This document shows, in pieces, positions 24,628-35,000 of a DNA stretch of 64,000 nt (position 1 is the first letter of the stretch; every line of letters begins with the position of its first letter). A model generated the notes under the pieces. The model was not told the origin of the DNA, made no database searches, and saw only the letters and a list, made by a program, of their open reading frames with translations. The stretch comes from Capitulum mitella (taxonomy: Eukaryota > Arthropoda > Thecostraca > Pollicipedomorpha > Pollicipedidae): the NCBI GenBank assembly GCA_030062745.1, contig CP099844.1, forward strand, positions 20,398,596-20,462,595, read 5' to 3'. A program made the position numbers and the translations under genes.

Positions 24628-25197
24628 TCCCAACGCGGTTGCGGATTGAGCACCGTCGACGCCATCGCGGAACAGCAATTTGCTACAAGTCATGTGAACA
24701 CCATGTTATTGTGGGAATTGAATCGGAGGTGCTGTGTCCCAAGGCTTACCACGTTCCGCCACTCTTGCCTGCGCGCCGTTAGCCGGCTAGGGGGGGAACA
24801 GAGACTACGTGGGGATGACTGCGAGGGACGGCTGAAGTTCAGATGGGTACACATGAAATGCCTGACGTCGTAGTGCCGAAAACCGCCGAAAACAATGCAA
24901 TTCCGTCGAGCAACCATTGCAACGGAACCGCCAGAACCGTCGCAGTGAGCAGACGGCGACAATACTCCGAAATGTAACGGGAAATGGCCGGCCGCCACGA
25001 AGCTCGCCGTCGCCTGGAGGTTTCGTGGCGTCACGTAGCCTCGGGCGCGTTCCAAGGCCACTGTACCTTCCGGCGCGAATATCCCGTGAACTAGAAGCGT
25101 ACAGCCATTTGAATGGTATATCTGTGATCAGCGTCTGTAGTTCTGTTGTATGAGCACGAAAAGAAAAAAAATTGGTGTCCTCACTATTGGTGGGCGT
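24628..25197 (-). repeat. ~0.6-kb dispersed repeat, copy 2
   Basis: This is the better-open copy of the family at 15341-15992. Its minus-strand frame 24690-25061 (123 residues) includes RARGYVTPRNLQA and NCIVFGGFRHYDVRHF. No known domain is recognised. Ends are defined only by where similarity to the other copy stops. Confidence 0.6.
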
Positions 25198-27706
25198 AGT
25201 TGGACCTAGGAGGCATTAGAAAACTGTTTTCATCGTATCGTGTTTGTTGTTATTGTTGTTGATTGAGACGAATAAAGGGGAATGGCCGACCTCTCATTGC
25301 ATTAATTGGCATGCGGGTGCAACGAGCTTTTGCACCCATGCCAATTCCTATGCCAAAAACGTTTTACATAAAAAGCTTGCAACAAGGTGTACACTGTACA
25401 CTATACTGCGGCAGCGACGTATTGCCTTCGAGGCGTGGAGGAATGATACCACTTCAGTCTCGTGAGCACTCCCTTCTTGATGTTTACTGAAACCAGAATC
25501 TACCCCGACCTTGATTTCAGGACGGGTAACACCAATCTGGGGAAAATTTCAGTTAGTAATTAGCATTGGGATTAATACAAAGGTGAATATGAGGGCATGA
25601 GTTTCGAGCAAATATTATTCTTCCTAAATGTGATTCCGGGTTATGTTTCTGTGGAATTGGAGCGCGACGCCAGTAAAGACTGTTGCATCCCCTCGCATCC
25701 CTACGCCGAATTATGCAATTACGTGAGGGCTTGTGGATTGCGCTCTCGTTACACAGCACTTTGATTGGCAATCCGAGCGCCCTATGCTAACCAACCAAAG
25801 GGGTGTTTTACGTTAAGGGTGTGGTAAATCGCCAAGGATTCCCAGCATGTATGAAGTGTGTTGTTTCCCTCAAACTGGGGGCCGTCCGGCAAGCACAGAA
25901 TTACCTTGGCAGCTTTTGACATCCATACATGAAGGGACGCCGGAGTTTTTGTAGTCAGTCGTTACAATGACGGCACTGTGATTAGAAGACCGACCTTTGC
26001 ACGATCCGAAACCATTCATTATTTCCACTGCAATGGACTCCTGGTAAGCCGCACAAAAGGTGTCATTATATTTCTTGCTCAGTGCTTCACCGTACCGCGC
26101 GGGTTGTCATCCAGTGGTGCGCCGCTGCGTTCGGAGAGGTTCCTCGCGGAGGTGTCAGCCAGGCGGCATCGACCGGCTGCATTCTGCGCGCGCGGTGCGC
26201 AGACGGTAAGATGAATTCGATTCCGTGATCTGTAGCAGAGTCTGCTTCCTCCAGACTGGCGTTGCTGTGGCGGTCATCGATCATAATATGTTCGTCTGAG
26301 ACGGGTGGTTTAGCAAAGGCAAAAAATTCAGAGCCGGATCATGAAGCTTTCTCGGCCACTTCAGCCACACTTTCTGGACATTTCGACTGATCCTGGAGGG
26401 CCTCAGTCATAAGTGAATTAAACGTTCGCGCTTGAGGAAGAAGAAACAAGGCGGCACGGAATTGCCAGCTACGTTACCAGCACATACGACGGTGGCACTT
26501 CTTGCTTTCTCAGCGTTTGTGATCCTTCCCACTCGCTTATTTCCTCTAGTAAAGTTTATGTAAACCTTTTTTGGACAGCTGGAGGTCCTGCCCCGTCTAT
26601 ATTCCTCTTGTGTAATGGACTATGCTGGCAATCGCATAGGACACCTTCGCACGCATGGGAAATTCGTCTCAGATGTGGGCAACCCAAACCCCGCAAATGC
26701 TGTCATGCCGGTCGCCACCGATTTCCTGACAACGGGATTCCGATGGTGCCGCGAAAAAATCCCCAACCACTGCTCGCCAGCCAGCTTAGTTAGCCAGCTT
26801 AATATATCAACTTAGTTTCGAGTTGCATTGATGCCGGAAACTCATTTTCTCTGCAAACTAATGCACAGCGCGGCTTATATGCGTTGTGAAGCCACAAATA
26901 GATCTCATTGCTCGCAGATCTCGTTTGTTCACTGTTTTTTTGCGTCAGTCACGGAATCCGGTTTCGTATCGTCCTGGTGTTACATTTCCAGGCCTCCTAA
27001 TCATACCATCTCATTCGAGGTTAGCAAAAAACCGGCTTGAACTAGTATTATCCTGCTCAATGGCAAAATTACTTTAACTGGCTAGACCCTACCTTTTGCT
27101 GGCTAAAACTGGCCAAAGCTGGCCAAGACTGAAACCACCATTTTTACGCTCATACGTGTTAACAAGGAACATATGTACATGTATGCATTTTATCCTGACT
27201 TTGTAGCCCACATGGTTCCAAGAAATATGTTCAAATGTGTACAGTAGAGCTTCCATTTTCCCTAAAACAGCAACGGTAAATTCAATCCAGCACGGCAAAT
27301 TCTGGCCACCAGTTCAAAAAGTTTGGCATATTGTAACAACCAACATTTTAAATTGAACTTGAAAGCGACAATGGAGAAAACCAATGAATTTGTTTAGACC
27401 TGAGGTTGCGGATTCCCGGCATTCGAATCGAATGGACTGAAGCCTTCCGCTGGGATTCTTCGTGCACATTACCGGGATGGATGGAAAATATTTTTGTGCT
27501 TTGTTCCGAAAATTGTAAAACATGTTTCATCAAACACCCCCTTGGTGTTTACACTTACAAAACTATCGAATATACTTCCGTATTATACCTGTATCTATAT
27601 CAGTTTGTTTCGTTTTGTTGTTGTCCTACAGTGTTGTTCTTCAGTTTGTGAGGAATACAGCACAGGCATGTTCAGCATATTTCGTTTTTTTTCCTGTCGG
27701 CAGCAT
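25198..27706. other. Unassigned stretch
   Basis: Short ORFs only; a GC-richer patch at 26090-26210. No gene, RNA or repeat family recognised. Confidence 0.5.
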
Positions 27707-28136
27707 CAGGGGTGTCGATTTGTATTATTTTGTCAGGGTTCTGCCCCTTCCCCATGTTGATTTGCCCCACCTCCATGCTGGTTTGGGCCCTCCTAATATT
27801 TTCTGCTGGTTTTAAAGGGAAATAGGCAATCATAACAAAAAAAACGCTGCAATATGTAAGAGACGGGCAGAAAGTATGAAATGACGTATAAAGTGATGTA
27901 TCTATTTCTCTCTTTCCCTCTCTTTCTCTCTCTCTCTCTCTCTTCCCCCTCTATCTCTTTATATATATACGGGGGTATATAAGCAGTCTTTATTTGATAA
28001 ATAATAATAAAAAACTCATGAATTTTCCTTGGTCAAAATAAAGGGCGCTAAATCCATTGAAAACCCACATTTTGGGGAATTTAGGTTCTCCGGCCTTCGG
28101 CTCGGCCCCAGTCATTTACAGATATAGACGTCCCTG
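27707..28136 (-). mobile_element. hAT-type MITE with (CT)n microsatellite, copy 2 (inverted)
   Basis: The left edge is CAGGGGTGTCG and the right edge ACGTCCCTG, the same family in reverse orientation. Flanking 8-mers are ggcagcat (27699-27706) and ggcagtat (28137-28144), 7/8 identical. The interior carries a CT-rich tract (27906-27945) and a short TA tract where the other copies carry AT/GT repeats. No coding capacity. Confidence 0.8.
27906..27945 (+). repeat. (CT)n-rich tract
   Basis: A pyrimidine-only CT tract inside the inverted hAT-type MITE copy 27707-28136. Confidence 0.85.
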
Positions 28137-29639
28137 GGCAGTATCGCAGCTCAGACCACAGCCTTCGAATCGACATACTACCCTGAGTGATTTTCTGGTC
28201 ACGATGAAAATTTTAATTGGTTCATTTCCCTTTTGTTTGTTGTACCTGCCCACATGGAGGCGTAAATGCAGTTCATTTGAACATTGCCGATTTCTTACGG
28301 GAATGGTTTCTTGATGCACTGTATCCATTGTCTAAGTAGGCTGGTATGTGTGTTAATCAGGATGGTATAACAGTTATCATGTAAATCAAATCACAGATTG
28401 CCAACCTATACAGCTTGCCATGACCGAGGTGGGCTGCTGGCTTGTATCTAAGCCCGTTATCACCATCCTGTGTGATAAACAGACTTGTATTTAGGATGAT
28501 CTGGATCACGGTCTGAACCACAGTGACCTAATCCGGATCAGCATTTGAATCACGGCTATTTTTCAGATTTTGATCCGAATCAAATGCGATTCATGAATGC
28601 ATTTTCAAAACTGATCCGGATCCAATGCGATTCACCCAAAGAGCATGCAATTTTTAACCCGTATCGGATTCGAATGAGAACCAGACGCAAGTCTGGATTA
28701 ATAAGGTTATTGGACTTCCCATGTGCAACAATATTCGTTCGTGATTGTGATTAGCAATAGAAGCAAGGAGCGCTACTAGACCTTCCAGTTAATATGCCCA
28801 TCTGCAGCGTATCGCTAATGTGGATTATTACATGAGCACACACTATATTCTCCGGCCTCGATTCCGCCACCTTCAGCACCAGATCACGGCGAGCTGTTTG
28901 ATCCACGGACGCCGGGCTTCTGTCCATCGCCGGAGGGCGCTCGTCCATCGGAGCTCGTTCGGCTCTGATTTCAGGCGGCCGCCGTCGACCGCTCTCTCAG
29001 TCGCTTTCTCCTCCGCTTCCGCTAGAGCCGAAATCGTTACTGGTGTCTGTCTGAAGCCTGGGGTTCCTGCTCAAGCTTCAATGCCATTAACTGCGGAGGA
29101 AACGGAATGAATGCCATGTCGCGATCCGCATCTTTTGAAACAGATATGATTCGCTAGAGACAACAATACTTTGTTTTCCTTGACGCGCGGGATGTGTAGG
29201 TTTAGAAGCAGTGCATCCTGTGACGTTGCTGCCTGTATCAACACTGTTGTGAAAAACTGTAGAAAGATTTGTAACCAAAAGCTTGTCGGGACTTGCATTA
29301 CTTCGCATCGTGAATTCGCCTGCCGAGGTAAATACTCATGTGACGCTTCAGCTCAGCAAATGAAACGAGCACTTGACATTGAAGGATTTACGAAATGGTA
29401 GAATAAGGTGTTACCAATACCAAGCAGAAAAAGGTGTTGAGAGCATACAAGTTCCCCAAAAATTGATATAGAAATGACATAAAAACGCGAGCAAAGGTGT
29501 TATAGGTCATTTTTAATTTCACTTTTTATGCCGTTTACCGCGTTCAGTGTGGCCTGCTGTTTTCTAGTCACGCTCACCAGTTCGTCCAGCTAATCCTTTC
29601 GATAACAAAAACACGGCGTTTTACCTCTGCGCGGTCGCG
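28137..29639. other. Unassigned stretch
   Basis: GC-richer patch 28855-29070 with a short internal repeat (gtccatcg.cggag). A run of gatccggat/gaatcaaatgcgattca words at 28500-28680 looks like a degenerate repeat. No exon supported. Confidence 0.5.
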
Positions 29640-31032
29640 ATGTATTTGACCCTGAAACAATTGCCATAGAGCGGCCGTTCCTCCACATGTGCCTATTCCC
29701 GAGCCCAGCCACAAGCCCAGGACACAGAATGGCCCGGCCCAGCCGCCAGTCTGACGGAGCTCCCGAGTCGCAGCAGGCCGCGCTCGCCGAGCACGGGGCG
29801 CAGCCGGCCGTGCGGCACGACGAAGCACGTCCGGAGCTCGGGACAAGCGCGCCGCGCGGCCGGCCCGGGCCAGCCCGTCCGGGAGGAGTGAGCACGACCA
29901 GGAGCCACGGCCGGCCATCGCCCAGCGCCAACTCCTCCAGAGAGAGAGAGGGAGGCCGACTGTGTCCGGCTCGATAGAGGAGGGACAACGGCGGTCGGCA
30001 GAGGCGATGTGTCAGTCGTGACATCCAGCCTCGGATTATGCCGCGACTTGTTCAGGCCTCTGCTGAAGCCATTGTCGTCTCTGACACTTCTAATTGTATC
30101 GGAGGGGAATTCGATCTAATGGTCGTGAAGCCGCAGTCGATGTTTGCTCCGGTAATGGTTTGCAACCAGATGCAAGGTCTTGGTACGGAAATCCCTCGGA
30201 AATACATCGTGGTGGCCGATACTGATAGCGATTATCAGCCCAACGTTCAAAGACGACGCGGTGGTAATTTCTTTTTCATATTGTTGTAAAACAGGGCAGA
30301 CGTGAAGGAGCATTTTCTGGTCCCGGATAAGCCTAGCCCATAGTTATAACCTTAGTTTTGAAAGCTCCGCTGTCAGCCAGCCCAAAGTTTGTAATTTTTC
30401 CGGACTTTTAACAACGATCAAACGATGATTGGGCGCTTGTGCCACTCGGTTTTTCAATGGGGCTGCTGATATTCATTATGCCTCTAGAAAAGAACTGCAC
30501 CAGTTTGCGACACAGAAAATCAGCCTCCTGTCGCTCTTTCAAGAACAGTCCATCTGCGACGAGCGTTCCCTGCACGAGAGAGACGTCCGACGCAAAAGTT
30601 TTATCTGAACGCCGTCCACCAACGGGTTGCCTACAAAGATGACACCCAGAGACGCGTCGTCTCCGAAGGCCACACCCTCCACAGGTCATCCGAAGGGACG
30701 GTAGCCCGGGACGGGACAGGACAGACCATCCGCAGGGACGCTGACTGGGCACAAACCGCCAAAAGGGACATTCCGGAGCGAATCATCGACTGGGGCAAGA
30801 GCTCGGATTGGCGGTTTCGTCTGCCAGGCGACATCCTCGAAATACCGCCTCCTGGCACGCCACGGGCTGGCTTATTTTTCCGTGAGCCATCCTCGGCAGA
30901 CCGTCGCAGGTCCGGGGCGGCGTCGGCGAACTGCCAAAGGTCGGTCTGGCTGTCTGTTTCCGGTGCGGCAGCCGCCGAGGGCGCCGGACCGACGGAAAGC
31001 CGGCGGCGCCTTCCGTGTCGAGCTCCCGTCGC

Positions 31033-31377
31033 TCAGCTGCGCCGCGACCGTGGCGCCGGCTGCCGATTGCCGACCTTCATCTGGCCGTAGTCGGGCGACC
31101 GCCGGCCGAATTTGAGGAACCCGTAGTCGAGCGAACGCCGTCCGAACTTCATGTGGCCGTAGTCGGGCGAACGCCGCCCGAACTTCAGGTGGCCGTAGTC
31201 GGGCGAACGCCGTCCGAACTTGAGGTGGCCGTAGTCGGGCGAGCGCTTGTCGCCGGCCGGCCGGCGCGGCGCACGCTTGCCAAACCGGAAGTGCCCGTAG
31301 TCGAGCGCGCGCTTGAAGTGAAACTCGTCGTCGTCGTAAACGTCCGGCTCGAAGTCGTCGAAGGCTGGGCCGGTTTG
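31033..31377 (-). CDS. Sulfakinin-like (CCK-family) multi-copy neuropeptide precursor, 3' coding exon
   Basis: This exon encodes a secreted prohormone that would be cleaved at dibasic sites and amidated to give several short peptides. Reading from 31377, an acidic spacer (QTGPAFDDF...DDDEFHFKR) is followed by ALDYGHFRF-G-KR, a basic spacer ending DKR, SPDYGHLKF-G-RR twice, SPDYGHMKF-G-RR, SLDYGFLKF-G-RR and a decayed SPDYGQMKVGNR. The stop is TGA at 31033-31035. Every intact unit has a Gly amide donor and KR or RR. The core DYGH[M/L][R/K]F is the hallmark of arthropod sulfakinins, which act through CCK-type receptors in feeding and gut control. The start is placed at a splice acceptor: on the minus strand a pyrimidine-rich run ends in tgtccacag just before CAAACC. 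The in-frame Met at 31404 lies inside that intron and has no signal peptide. Codons are very GC-rich at third positions. The signal-peptide exon should lie at higher coordinates and is not identified. Family assignment is fairly sure; exon structure is inferred. Confidence 0.85.
   Translation of the reverse strand, partial: QTGPAFDDFEPDVYDDDEFHFKRALDYGHFRFGKRAPRRPAGDKRSPDYGHLKFGRRSPDYGHLKFGRRSPDYGHMKFGRRSLDYGFLKFGRRSPDYGQMKVGNRQPAPRSRRS
31071..31257 (-). repeat. 36-bp coding tandem repeat encoding the amidated peptides
   Basis: Five consecutive ~36-bp (12-codon) units lie inside the neuropeptide exon, each encoding S[P/L]DYG-x-[L/M]K-[F/V]-G plus a cleavage site. The unit at the C-terminal end has lost Phe and the dibasic site (KVGNR). 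The DNA units are nearly identical (the block that reads cccgactacggccac on the minus strand recurs), pointing to unequal exchange or gene conversion. No frame of the unit contains a stop, so long artefactual ORFs appear in other frames and on the plus strand. Confidence 0.85.
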
Positions 31378-31645
31378 CTGTGGACAAGCAGAAATGTCAG
31401 GCATTTGCGGTGGAATGACGGGGCGAACGCCAGCTCACGGGCCGGATATCTACGCACAGACGCGGTAAATACTGCACGGAAGAATGGACAGCCACGGTCA
31501 TGAGCAGAAAACATTACCCAAAGTACTGGTAGCTGCAGACGCACGCACCAAGTGTCAGACGAACAGCTGTGAACAGACGCCAGAAGTATGAAAGGGATAG
31601 CTTAACAGCCGTGGACAGCGCTAGATCGCAGGGACAGGGACAATA

Positions 31646-31846
31646 TTATCTAGACCGAGGGCTGCACCGCCAATGGCAGACCCAGACGCACGGCACGCCC
31701 GGCGGAGCGCTGGATGTCTTGAAGCGAGCGCGGTGCAGGCCCGGCGTGGGGACTGGCGCACTGCCAGCGGACTGGGTGGACCCCGCGGCGCTGCAGGCCG
31801 ACACGACCGCCAACAAAGTGCCGACAAAGTGCCGAGCGCAGATCAT
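31646..31846 (-). CDS. Possible signal-peptide exon upstream of the neuropeptide exon (weak)
   Basis: Starting at 31846 the minus strand reads MICARHFVGTLLAVVSAC followed by SAAGSTQSAG, a short basic start, a hydrophobic core and an Ala-rich cleavage region, as in a signal peptide. Third positions are GC-rich like the peptide exon about 270 bp downstream. Against it: the Met context is poor and no good GT donor in the phase needed to join the acceptor at 31378 is visible before the in-frame stop. It is recorded only as the nearest candidate for the missing 5' exon. Confidence 0.15.
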   Translation of the reverse strand: MICARHFVGTLLAVVSACSAAGSTQSAGSAPVPTPGLHRARFKTSSAPPGVPCVWVCHWRCSPRSR

Positions 31847-32030
31847 CGGAACACGTCATTTGAGGTGTCTTGAACCGGCTGGTCATGGCGCGGACGTCTT
31901 GTATGCACGTCCGGAGATCAGGGAAGAGGGGGGGGGGGGGGGAGTGGTGGCGGGGCACAGGCGGGCGTCATCAGCGTTCCCCGCCCGCCCGAGGCGGTAC
32001 GGTCGGTTTTCAGAGTTGGGTCAGAGTGCC

Positions 32031-35000
32031 AGGCTGGCGAAATACTGCTGTCATCTGAAAAGCCCACGTGCGTCACAACAACCGATGTTTGCGGTGTCGA
32101 ATGCCCGCCGAGGCACAACATGTAACTGTGTCCGGATGCACATTTTGGAGGGTGAATATCGTAACTGAGTAAAACAACCTCAGAATAACGGGTCAAACCA
32201 TTAACGATGAGGTCCTTGCATTCAAATGGTGATGAATGTGTAGTACGTCCATCGGACCGTGTCAGCCAATATTTCAGGACAGTTTACACCGCAGAGCCGC
32301 TGAAAGAATCATGCAATGTGATTCGCTGCGTTTGAGAACAGAGCGGCCATTGATCGAGCAGAAAGGATAAACGGCAAGGGTGTTGTTTCGCAAGCCTAGC
32401 TCATAACTCTACTAGCTCATAACTCAGCCCTCCAAAATTTGCATACACCGTTAAGTACTTACAGAGAGGGTCAAACAGGTTTGATGCCTGGAGGAAGGAA
32501 ACCGTTACTAGATTGGCTTCAGTTCCCGAAGGATGTGCCGTAACGTCATTTTATCTTCGGCTGGACTATTTTTGCAGGAACCAGTATTTCCATTCTGCTA
32601 CAATCAGACGCAGTACTACAGTAGCCGGGAAGCCCAGGGCTCTGAATGGTCTCGGAGTCCTCCCGAAAATGCATTCCGACTGTGCGACAACTGTCAGATG
32701 ATGGTGGCATGAGTCGGATTCCCTTATTCTCTGAGAACTCGTGATTGACGACTAGTAGCACTTCTCCCTGTGAAACGAATCGCTAGCCGGGGCTCCCAAC
32801 ATGTCGTGACCTATCTACAGGCACTGCACTGCATTTGGATGGCGACAACAACCAAAAAGCCTTTCACGGGGCGTAATCTTAGTCGAGGTGTTCTCACCGG
32901 TCAGAGACGCGTGACGGGCAGTGAACAGTATTGAATGAGATCATAGTGAGAAGAAAGAAAGGCTGTCTTCACGATTTTTCGTAACCATTTTCAAGTATAT
33001 TTTTGCCGTAGTCGATGGTCTTGCATTTCTTGCCAGTGCCATTATTGCCTCGATATCTTTGGGTACATAAATTCCCATGTTCCTGGCCATTTTTTTCCGT
33101 CCCTGTCAACGCATCAAGTTGCGCAGAACGCTGCTTTGGGACCACGGAAACCGCATTTGTAAATAAACATTTTGTATTAGTAGCTCAAGTAACTATACAG
33201 TCATAAAGTAGAAGTGGCCTCGTTTCGCCATGTCCAAACAAGTACTGTTTTTGAGCGTTCCATCACCATCCTTTTACACGTGGCCTGATACCACCGGGCT
33301 ATTTCCCTTGAAAATTTATCGCACAGACAATTTTCCCAGTTGTGTTCCATTAACTTTATTGGGTCCCGGGACGTGTCGCATCACCGGGTTTAGTAATTTT
33401 CGCGTCCACTTAAAGTCGTAAAAAAACATCTGTCGCCTGATGCATAAGACCGTTTGGGGCTGTAAGTCGCGTAAGACAATGATATCCGCCAGAGATGGAA
33501 TTTTGACCGCTGCGTTATGCACGTAAGATAGTCTAACACGTCTGCAGCATGTCCACATTCATTAAACTTTTGATGGTAAGGTCGTTAACCCCTCTGTTAT
33601 TAGTTCATATGAATAGTAAATTTATGCTATTTATACTAATAAACGACATCGACTTTCGCGAGTCACATTTTTCGCGAACAGCTCAGTGAAGCTGAGAAAC
33701 AAATCATGTACGTTTGGATTAGGTTTTGATAGCTGCAAATTAGTTCAGCTGTATCCGACATATGACCCGATAAGACCCTTCAAATTCTGAAATATTTCAA
33801 CAGAAATTTTCACCACATCAGTAAGGCGCCTTGTGAGTCGCATGACGAGAGTCCAGCTTTCCAGGTACTTGCACCATTATTTTTCCATGATGCATTGCGC
33901 ACTACAACATGATATTTTCCCATATGTTTAATACAGTCAACGTTTGTAATCATGCGATCCAAGAAACCTTGTCCGAACCGTTTCTTTGGATTGGTTTCTT
34001 GTATCTCTTAATTTGCATGACATCCTTCTCTTCTCGGTTTCCGGTTCAGTTAAACGCAATAAAATCACTTTTTGTAAATAAATATTTTGGCTAAGGTCCT
34101 CTGAGCGAATTAACTCCTAAAAGTTGGAGTAAAATGGCGCTCCTGAACTAAGACATATTAGAATTGCAAGCCTATACAGTACATGTAGGCATATCTTAAT
34201 GCATCTGCATTTATTAGTTCCAAATTATTTTGGCCAATACAAAAGACAATGATGCTAAATGTTAACGGATGATGACAAGTCATGACATTTCCTTCCTTTT
34301 CAGCTGGGTTTCAATTTTCCCAGCTTGTTAAAGCATTTTTTTTCTTTGTCACTGGGTTTTAGTCCTGAAGTAATCTACGTATTTTTGATGATCTTTCAGC
34401 ATCATCAACGAAGTCTGAATCCTCTGTCAAAAAAATGCATCAAGTTGAAATCTGGCATACCTGGAGCCATTACGTCTATAATACATATCAATTCAATGAG
34501 TTGAAAGAACATACAGGAAATATCTTCTAGGACTTTACCAGGGAAATGGAATATTCCGATCTCGACGCTTTACAAAAATTCCAGGACTCGGTTTTGCCTC
34601 GTGCAAGAATTTTTGTAAAAAGTCTCGATCAATTCACGTTCTCCTGGCATCGGCCAAGAATGTATATCTTAATCTATTCCAGTATTTTGCATCAGAAGAG
34701 TTGCAAATTTAAATGCCACGCGTGCCCATGAAATTGTTCGTTGCTGTCACTGAGTGGTTCAAAAACACCGGTGAAAAGGGGTCTAAGAGCAAAAACAATG
34801 CTTTCAGAATACTCATGTGGAAGCAAAGCTTGCACGGCAACGCATTCCACACATGCATAAAATGTAAAAACTACGATTCCTTCTAGTGAATCCTTGATGG
34901 TTCGGTTTCCGATGGTTGCGAAGTTTTAGCCTTTAGAAAGCATTATGGCCGGGCCGGGCCCGGGTTGGCAGCTCGATTTAATTTGTGTTTATTTTTTGCT

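Larger units (their letters stand above)
29640..32030. other. GC/CpG-rich domain around the neuropeptide exon
   Basis: Three GC-rich blocks (about 29660-30010, 30620-31340, 31680-32010) contrast with AT-rich flanks. The 29.66-30.01 kb block has many CG dinucleotides, a short GA run at 29938-29951 and open frames in several directions, so ORFs here (for example minus 29574-29918) are not evidence of protein. 31926-31942 is a G homopolymer. The domain may hold promoter or 5' exons of the minus-strand neuropeptide gene, or simply be a GC-rich isochore patch. No TATA box or terminator is assigned. Confidence 0.5.

Noticed and set aside
15341..25197. The two ~0.6-kb direct repeats as LTRs of one retrovirus-like element
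   Set aside because: They are strongly diverged, have no TG...CA ends or primer-binding site that I can see, and no gag-pol signal lies between them.
30872..31387. 171-codon minus ORF and the 162-codon plus ORF (31015-31503) overlapping the neuropeptide exon
   Set aside because: Both are out-of-frame readings of the GC-rich 36-bp repeats, which lack stops in every frame. Only the frame with dibasic and Gly amidation sites makes biological sense.
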